A stretch of DNA of 45,741 nucleotides, from assembly GCA_011523005.1 (NCBI GenBank), contig WTHU01000151.1, positions 1 through 45,741 on the forward strand, in the 5' to 3' direction. Each line of letters starts with the position of its first letter. Positions within the stretch are counted from its first letter, which is position 1. Origin of the DNA: Acidimicrobiales bacterium. GTDB taxonomy: Bacteria; Actinomycetota; Acidimicrobiia; Acidimicrobiales; UBA8592. This document shows positions 27,974 through 35,800 of the stretch, piece after piece. The translations under genes were made by a program, and so were the position numbers. The notes beneath the pieces were generated by a model. The model was not told the DNA's origin, did no database searches, and saw nothing but the letters and a program-made list of their open reading frames with translations.

Positions 27974-28773
27974 GTTCTCTTTTGGCAATTGGGGCAATGC
28001 CAAATTGATCGTCCAGCAAGTTTTGATATAACGATTTCGTCCGGACAGCGGCGGCAATCTAGCCCTGCTCTTTTATATGCATATAAAGAGTTATTCCGTT
28101 TTTTGTTTTTAGCTTTGATAGTGCCTTTGTCCTCGTCCTGAATTGTTACGATTCTGTTGAGTTTTTTGCCCCTTCGAAGTAGGTCAACAGTCCATTTCCA
28201 CAATTCTTCAGCTTGATAATCATGAATTTTGTTACATGGTGTTTCAGGGTGAATCCCGCAAAGAAACAGCAGTTCAGCACGGTAAACGTTCCCGATGCCA
28301 GCGAGTAGGTTTTGGTCTAACAAAGCAGCTCCGATAGGCTTTTTGGACTCTCCGAGTCTTTTTTTGAACTTGTTCATGCCTCGTAGGCCGACCCGTAATG
28401 GGTCTGGGCCAAGCTTATTAATGACGTCTTGGAGATCATCTTCGGTGATTAATGCGCATGTCTGTGGTCCAGTCAAATGCCAAGCTGAGCTTTCGTGAAC
28501 GAGACGCAATCTGATGGTATCTCTCGGAGGATCGTCTCTGTCCACCTTCCGGAATTTACCGATAAGGCCTAGGTGGACATGAAGGATATTACCGTTTTCC
28601 CAATGACAAAAGAGGTGCTTTCCCCATGCCTCAGACTTAATCATCTGAATACCGTTTAACAAGGCAGCACTTTCGGCGAACCGTCCTTGGGGGGACGTAG
28701 CTTCGACTCTTTTGCTGACGAAATCTTTCCGTAAGTCAGCAGCTAATCGGTGGATCGTGTGTCCTTCAGGCAC
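27970..28773 (-). CDS. Fpg/Nei family DNA glycosylase (endonuclease VIII/Nei2-like)
   Basis: From GTG at 28773: (M)PEGHTIHRLAADLRKDF with Pro at position 2; QNLLAGIGNVYRAELLFLCGIHP; C-terminal zinc finger CRRCPDEIVISKLAGRSIWHCPNCQ. Confidence 0.92.
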   Translation of the reverse strand: MPEGHTIHRLAADLRKDFVSKRVEATSPQGRFAESAALLNGIQMIKSEAWGKHLFCHWENGNILHVHLGLIGKFRKVDRDDPPRDTIRLRLVHESSAWHLTGPQTCALITEDDLQDVINKLGPDPLRVGLRGMNKFKKRLGESKKPIGAALLDQNLLAGIGNVYRAELLFLCGIHPETPCNKIHDYQAEELWKWTVDLLRRGKKLNRIVTIQDEDKGTIKAKNKKRNNSLYAYKRAGLDCRRCPDEIVISKLAGRSIWHCPNCQKRT

Positions 28774-28895
28774 AATCCGAACGGTAGCGTCTAACAACGA
28801 AACTTGCTACAGAAATCTTGAACTTCGGGACCTTTTACAATGCTTTCAAAGTGTTTTATCGCTTCACTAACTCTACTTGTGCAGTAAACTGACAG

Positions 28896-28916
28896 CCCTA
28901 AGACTCGGGCTTAGGG
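28896..28916. promoter_or_regulatory. Hairpin CCCTAAG-ACTCGGG-CTTAGGG just upstream of the 644-aa membrane protein start
   Basis: Perfect 7-bp arms with 7-nt loop ending 15 nt before the ATG at 28932. Confidence 0.4.
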
Positions 28917-28931
28917 ACGAAGAGAGATTTT

Positions 28932-30866
28932 GTGAATTTTCTAACCGCTGTATTCATCTGCTCCATAGTATTGATTGGTTTCACGACAACATATTCAATC
29001 CAGAGTCGACTCTCTTTTGAAGAAAGAGTCATGTTTGGTGTTGTCTTGGGAGTGATTGAAGTATCCATTGTAGGTTTTCTTCTTTCGTGGGCTTTCTCCG
29101 TCAATCGGACAACTATTTTCATCTCTGTCGGAATCTTACTAAGCGTAAATTCTCTCATTGCCCTGAGACGTCGATCAGTTCTCGCCGCAGATTATGAAAG
29201 TCTGCTCATCCGTTGTAAGCGTAAATGGAATGACCCATTAAGCCCAAAAGTGCCGATCTTCCTCCTTGTCTCTAGCACCTTGCTAACGACGAGAATTATG
29301 CAAATTGCATATGACGGAACTGATAGCGGTGGCGTAGCGGTGTCCCACCTTTCTGTTTATGGTGACTGGTCAGCTCACCTTGCCTATGCTGCCTCATTTG
29401 CGTATAGCAATAATTTTCCTCCTGAATTACCAACTGCTGCCGGGGAGAGTTTCTCCTACCACTTCGGGGTTGATTGGTTCTCCGCCATGTTTGTTCCGTT
29501 GGGACTTGATCTCTTTTCCGCCATGCAAACATCAACCGTGCTTCTCGCCTCTGTCCTTCCTCCAATTCTCTTCTTCGGGTACAAAAGGTTTGTTACAAAT
29601 AACCGCGCGGCTGTATTCGCGCTCCTCATATTCCTGTTATCAGGAGGCACAGCAGCGTTCTTTAGATTCCTATTCCAAGACCTCCCTGAGGAGGGGCCAT
29701 CAATTCTCCTCAACTTGCCGAGAAGTTACGCATTCGACGGTTTTGACAGAAATTGGGTGGACAACGCAGTAACCGGATTCCTCTACCCCCAGCGCCCTAC
29801 CCTTGTCGGATTTTCAGCGCTAGTTATTGTGATTGTCCTACTTTGGGAGAATAGAAAACTAAAAATCACGAGTACGTACGTTTTCGCAGGAACTCTGGTA
29901 GGAGTCTTGCCAATCTTTCACATCTTTTCTTTCGGTGCGCTCCTTTTGCTGTCAACCTTTTGGGCGCTAACTACCATGAAAAGATACTGGTTGCGTTTCT
30001 TTGCCCCTGCGCTACTACTAGGGGTGCCGGTTTTAATATGGCAATGGCCAGATCGAGACGGCAGATCTTGGCATCAACTTTGGGTGTTAGGCAAATCCAC
30101 TTGGAACCTCCACGTCATTGATTTTTTGTGGTTCTGGTTACTCAATACCGGTCTAGTTATCCCAATCGCTGCTTTGGGGATAGTTCGCTCATCGCGCGAG
30201 ATCAAACGATTTGCAGTGCCTATTTTCGCGTTTCTGATAATTCCAAATATTGCAATCTGGCACTTCTGGATAGGGAATAATGCCAAATATGTCATACTGT
30301 TCCTGCTCCTTTCTGCGCCATTTATTGGAGAACAAATTGAGCTACTTCTCAAATCAGGGGGACTGCGGAAATCACTCTCAGTAGCGCTACTGATTTCTCT
30401 CATTTTCACAGGCTCTTTGGATGTATGGAGGGCAATGGATAAAACAACGGGTCCTTACCCTGTTGAGTACCTGACCGGTTCGGATGTGCTTCTAGGGGAA
30501 TGGATTCTCAAAAGCACTCCCACAGACGCCACATTCGCAAGCGCAAACACCAATGCACACCCTGTACGAGTCCTCACCGGGAGAAGCGTCGTCTCGGGCT
30601 CACCGGGGCGATTGAACGACCTTGGTGTCGATTGGTACTCCAGAGATCAAGACTTACGATCTATCTATCAATTACAAGAGGGTTATGGCGACCTTCTCGC
30701 ACGGTATCAGGTTACGCACCTCGTTCTTGGACCATTAGAAAAGCTTCACTATCGACTAACACCAGATTATGACCGACGGATAGAGGAGGAATTAATTCTT
30801 CACGGAGCGGAACTAGTCTACGATCGCGCAAACTATCAGGTATACGATGTGCAGGACTTGCAATGA
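28932..30866 (+). CDS. Polytopic membrane protein, GT-C-like / distant DUF2298 (YYY-type) relative
   Basis: 644 aa, about 12+ hydrophobic segments; GDWSAHLAYAASFAYSNNFPPELPTAAGESFSYHFGVDWFSAMFVPLG resembles the PPYDPWFAGGVMNYYYFGWFLLA segment in the 1597-aa protein. Confidence 0.75.
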   Translation: MNFLTAVFICSIVLIGFTTTYSIQSRLSFEERVMFGVVLGVIEVSIVGFLLSWAFSVNRTTIFISVGILLSVNSLIALRRRSVLAADYESLLIRCKRKWNDPLSPKVPIFLLVSSTLLTTRIMQIAYDGTDSGGVAVSHLSVYGDWSAHLAYAASFAYSNNFPPELPTAAGESFSYHFGVDWFSAMFVPLGLDLFSAMQTSTVLLASVLPPILFFGYKRFVTNNRAAVFALLIFLLSGGTAAFFRFLFQDLPEEGPSILLNLPRSYAFDGFDRNWVDNAVTGFLYPQRPTLVGFSALVIVIVLLWENRKLKITSTYVFAGTLVGVLPIFHIFSFGALLLLSTFWALTTMKRYWLRFFAPALLLGVPVLIWQWPDRDGRSWHQLWVLGKSTWNLHVIDFLWFWLLNTGLVIPIAALGIVRSSREIKRFAVPIFAFLIIPNIAIWHFWIGNNAKYVILFLLLSAPFIGEQIELLLKSGGLRKSLSVALLISLIFTGSLDVWRAMDKTTGPYPVEYLTGSDVLLGEWILKSTPTDATFASANTNAHPVRVLTGRSVVSGSPGRLNDLGVDWYSRDQDLRSIYQLQEGYGDLLARYQVTHLVLGPLEKLHYRLTPDYDRRIEEELILHGAELVYDRANYQVYDVQDLQ

Positions 30867-32842
30867 TAATTCAACGCTTCACTCCACTTAAAGCAGCCAC
30901 TAAGCAGGTAAAGAGACTTATCTCACCATTGAGCATCATCGTGATTTTAGCAATCATCGCTTTAACGTTGCGACTGTTATTTCTAGGGGAAAGACCATTC
31001 CACCATGATGAAAGTCTTGATGCATGGTTCTCACTTCGATTCCTCAACGGAGAATACAACGGCTACGACCCCGTTTACCATGGACCGTTGCGGTTCTATC
31101 TCACTGCTGCAATATTCTGGCTATTTGGAATCACAGACATCACAGCACGACTACTAGCAGCAATAGCTGGCTTCATATTAGTTTTTGCCCCACTACTTTG
31201 GAGAAAACACATAGGAATCGTAGGAACCATAGGGGCGATGACACTAATCTCTATCAGTCCAACGATGGTTTATTTCTCGCGCTTTGGAAGAGAGGATTCG
31301 CTGTTTCTTTTACTCACAACAAGTTTCGTAATTCTTTTCATCGCATTCTTAATAAATCCTCAAGGATGGCATCCCACAGCGCTCTTCACAACAATTATCC
31401 TCAGCATGGCGATAAAAGAATCCATTCTTCTTGTGATCTTCCTCTTCGGTGTCCTCACCCTCTTCCTCTCCCTCCAAGAAAGCCTTTCACGCATCAAAAA
31501 AGGAACACTAGAACGATTTCCGTTACTAAGCTCGCTACTCATTCCAGGATTCGGACTGCTCTCACTAACACTCACATTGATCTGGGTAGGGGACAGCGGA
31601 GGCAATGGGACGATAATCAAAATAGCTTGTTACTGCGGATTTTTGCTACTGGTAATCATAGGAATGAGGGTTATCCCGAGTACCGAAAAACATCATCAAC
31701 CAGAAATTTCCATAATAAAGTCACTGCGAGAACCGAACCTAAAGCAATGGAGTATCTCACTCGCTATCGCCGGCATCTCATTCGTCGCATTATTCTCACA
31801 GTTCTTTACCAACTTTTCTGGACCCAATACGACAAGTGCACCGCATAGTGCGCTTCGTAATGGCCTCACCGCCGGATTTCAATATTGGTCAAACCAGCAA
31901 AGCACAGGAGCAAGAGGAGACTCACGCTGGCATTACTACCTCTCAATGTTAATCGCATACGAATGGGTCATACTCTTCATTGCTCTATTTGGGGTCTGGA
32001 AAATTATTCAACAACCCACCCTCTTCAACCAAACGATCATGTGGTGGGCTCTCGGTGGACTCATTGTCTACTCGTGGGCAGCAGAACGCATGCCCTGGCT
32101 CATCATCCATATTCTTTTGCCCACCATTATCATCGCAGGACTAGGCATTCAGCACATATGGGAAACAGTCTCCACGCAAAAGAAAAGAAAACAAATCGCA
32201 TGTTCCGCAGCATTAGTTCTCTTAATTTTCGTAGCTTTTCAATCCATTAAAACCAACTTTGACGACCCCGGAGAACCTAACGAGCTGCTGGTTCAAGCCG
32301 GACAAGCAACACCAGAAGTTGTTGCATGGACCAATCAGATCTTCGACCTTAATAGAGTTTTCTATGCAGAAAACGAAGAGCACTTATCAGTCCAAATAGA
32401 TAGCGACATCTTCTGGCCATACGGGTGGTACCTTCGAGATTTCCCCACATCCACATACGCAAAAATTACTGTCGGTAACACGGCAACACTGTCAGCATCT
32501 CCAGACATTATTTTTCTACCCCAATGGGACCGAGACCTAGCGCAAAACTTAGTAGATGAATACGCTATTTTTCCCTACAACCATCGATGGTGGTGGGTTC
32601 CTCAATACGACGCTGGGCTTTCAAATCTCGCGGATACTCAAACCTTGCTAACGAACTGGGGGAAATGGATGTGGAACCGGACGCCTTGGCAAAACATTCA
32701 AGGCAACCCAAACGGATGCCCGTCAGCGCTGGCCGGACATGTCTACATCAAAGAATCAGTTTTATCGCTAGCACAGAAAACGGAAGTTTGGAATAGTCCA
32801 CACCTTACTCCATCACTAATTCAAGGAGGCAGCCTCTGTTAA
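30863..32842 (+). CDS. TIGR03663 family protein (flippase activity-associated Agl23-like), GT-C fold
   Basis: 659 aa polytopic: LRLLFLGERPFHHDESLDAWFSLRFLNGEYNGYDPVYHGPLRFYLTAAIFWLFG with the family's DE and HGP motifs; ATGA overlap with the upstream gene. Confidence 0.85.
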   Translation: MIIQRFTPLKAATKQVKRLISPLSIIVILAIIALTLRLLFLGERPFHHDESLDAWFSLRFLNGEYNGYDPVYHGPLRFYLTAAIFWLFGITDITARLLAAIAGFILVFAPLLWRKHIGIVGTIGAMTLISISPTMVYFSRFGREDSLFLLLTTSFVILFIAFLINPQGWHPTALFTTIILSMAIKESILLVIFLFGVLTLFLSLQESLSRIKKGTLERFPLLSSLLIPGFGLLSLTLTLIWVGDSGGNGTIIKIACYCGFLLLVIIGMRVIPSTEKHHQPEISIIKSLREPNLKQWSISLAIAGISFVALFSQFFTNFSGPNTTSAPHSALRNGLTAGFQYWSNQQSTGARGDSRWHYYLSMLIAYEWVILFIALFGVWKIIQQPTLFNQTIMWWALGGLIVYSWAAERMPWLIIHILLPTIIIAGLGIQHIWETVSTQKKRKQIACSAALVLLIFVAFQSIKTNFDDPGEPNELLVQAGQATPEVVAWTNQIFDLNRVFYAENEEHLSVQIDSDIFWPYGWYLRDFPTSTYAKITVGNTATLSASPDIIFLPQWDRDLAQNLVDEYAIFPYNHRWWWVPQYDAGLSNLADTQTLLTNWGKWMWNRTPWQNIQGNPNGCPSALAGHVYIKESVLSLAQKTEVWNSPHLTPSLIQGGSLC

Positions 32843-35800
32843 CTCCCAAAGAATTAATTCATCCACACGGTAAATACTGTTTAAATCGTCACTAAATACA
32901 CGGCGAATACCAGGATGTTCAGCTAAATATTCCAATGCATCTGACGAAACAAAGCGACGCTCCTGCACCCCTACAATTATGTAACTAACACCATATGAAA
33001 GAAGGAAATCAGTCATGAACTCATGATCCTTCAGCGTATAAAAGTTCTGAACCTCGAATTTTCGTTGGCTGACCATGTCCTGGTAACCGCTTCTTTGCTG
33101 ACGCTGATGCGAAGACCAACCCAAAACAGTGGGAAGTCCCGTATGTACCGCAATTCTAGAATTCCAATCATAACTAAGACCTGACCATTCAACGATTGTC
33201 GGACTTCCGGAAACAGATGACCTGAGCCAGTTGATAAGTTCTAAATCCTCTCCTATAGGAACTATGGAAGGTTCTGCATCTAATCCATTATCGTAACGAG
33301 CAAATATAGGCTGAGTAGAGAGGTAACTGAGTCCGTTTAAAGTTTTTAAATCTGTTGAAAAACGAGCATCTAACCTTGGTCCAATTGAAGAAAGTGGATA
33401 AACAAGCACAATTATCAGGCCCATAATGAGGCTAAATGACCAAAGGCTCGCAAAAGATAAACGCTGAGAAGTTACCTGATTCTTATCTTCAGCCCTGATA
33501 CTTTGGCAAATAACCTGAATCGATAGTGCAGATGCCAAAGCTAGTAACGTCCAGCCTTGCAACCAGAATTTGAAAACAGTATTCATTCTCTCGACATCAT
33601 TACTTACAACAAATATTTCCGGACCCGCCAAAATCGCAAATCCCAATGCCCACAAACAAAGAGCACCGATCTTTTGAATAGACCTAGTACCCAGCATCTC
33701 CAAAATAAGAAGGTGCACCACAACTGCCGCCCCAAAGGCGGATAAGGCAAGTGCCCACCCAATCAATAGACCCAAAGAGAATGTAGCCAATGCGTAAATA
33801 ACAAATAGCCAGAAATTCAATACGTCACATTTACTGTGTGAATGTCGAGCATGAAAAATACTCTTCACGGATCTTCCACTGAGTCTTTGGTGTACCTCAT
33901 GACAAATAAACGCCAAAGCTATAAAGAAAAATACACCCCAATGCGATAAGAAATCGCTAAAGGGCGATACCCAACTTGTTCGCCTCAAACTTAGATCAAA
34001 TGTTTCGCGAGCCTCATCGTACGGAATTACAAAGATCATAAAGGTTAGGAGGGAGACAATTAAATGCCGAACGAAAATGAGTAACCGTAACCGAAGCTCA
34101 GCGGAGGCAAAGATACTTACTCCAGTCGTTAAAGCAAAGATGGCGGAAATTGCAGCTACCCACCCCAAACCTGAAACGAATGCGCCCAGGGCTACAGAGG
34201 CACTTGCAACAAGCCAAAGAATAGATTCACTAAGACGATTATTGTGAGTAGAAGAGAGCCCTTTCACTTTAAAAATAGTGCTGCCAAACACAAATGCAAT
34301 TACTGCGACCAAACATAGCGTTGGCATATCCCACGTATTTGTCATTTTAGAGATCGCGATCGAGAGACCAAGCATGGCAGCAAGGACTACCGAATGAGTG
34401 AATCTACCTTCCTGGCAACTAAAAACATAGGCCATAGATAAAGCAATAAGTAACGTAAAGATCGGTATCCCCATCAGGTGAGGATGTAGATCCCCAAAGA
34501 GGAAGGTAAAGAAAGGGAACTCAGTGATATCAAAGTTCCCGGTATTTACACGACTAGGACCCCACCAATCATACGAAGGGAGGGGAGTTCCTTGAAGCCA
34601 AGCGACAAATCCGCCAAGGAATTCCAAGCAATCTCCCACCACAGGCCAGCCAGATAACAAATTCCATTTGTTTATCTCTCTAAATTGGTCGTGGTAACGG
34701 CGAACCCCATCAAAAGTTCCAGCAATAGCAAAAAGAAAAGACGCCAAGAGCCCTGTTCTGATAGCACCACTAAGGACGGATGGTTTAAATGAAGTTTTCT
34801 TTTTGGTGTAAGACACCAAGTTCATGACAATAGTAAAGACACCAAGCACAGCTAAAGAAATGTAAGTTGCTAATCCGAACTGGAAAACGTATTCAGGTCG
34901 TAACCCCAAAGCGACCATTGGAACAGCCAACAAAAACCATCCAAAGTAGTAATAATTCATCACACCACCTGCGAACCAAGGATCGTAAGGTGGAAGATTC
35001 TCACTCCTTCCTATTGCAGTGAGGTAACCCAGCTCCATGGGCTTTTCACCCCCACGGAACGCATCCCACATGTCAGGATTCAAGAATCTAAGTGCAAGAA
35101 CAGCGAAAAAAACTGTTACAAAAATAATCTCAACGGTTACCCATGTTCTTCTTTCATGCAGAAAGAAATCCTTGACCATAGAACGATTACGAAATAACTG
35201 CCACAAACAAGTAGTTAAGAGAATTAACAACGACACAACAACGGCGTATCTTGAAAAATTGATCACATCCCACGAAACCAGAACCCATGTAATCGTCCCT
35301 GTCGCAAGAAACCCGAAAACTTTACTCAACCCATAACCACGGTCAGGCAACGACTGACAGAGCTGAAGAACAGATGGCAAGACAAGTAACGCTGAGATTT
35401 GTAACCAAAGAAACCACCATAGCCACCCAAATGAACCAGCAAAGATGTTCGATGAGAACCGGTCGTCGAATGTATCACCGCTTTGCATAGTGCGATATTG
35501 AGACGGTTGCAAGAGTAACGCATTCGAGGCACCTTCTCTCGGGAGCAAATTTGGAGCATTAGCCGCTGCAAATGGATTCAGAATTCGACGTGCTTTCTCA
35601 ATATCCCAATCATCTGACTTCTCCCAAATCGTAACAGTAGGGTGATCGTATACAGAGAACGTTTCTTCAGCCCCCCATGAGGGAAAATCGAAACCCAATA
35701 GTGAAGGCTTATTCTCAAATGAAACAATCTTGGTAAAGCCCAACTGTTCATTGAACAATGCTTCGTAATAAGCAACCGTTGAGGGGTATTCAGCAGGCAT

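Noticed and set aside
31024-31848. 274-aa plus-strand ORF inside the Agl23-like gene
   Set aside because: It is a +2/+3 frame shadow ORF; the 659-aa frame has clear TM segments and TIGR03663 motifs.
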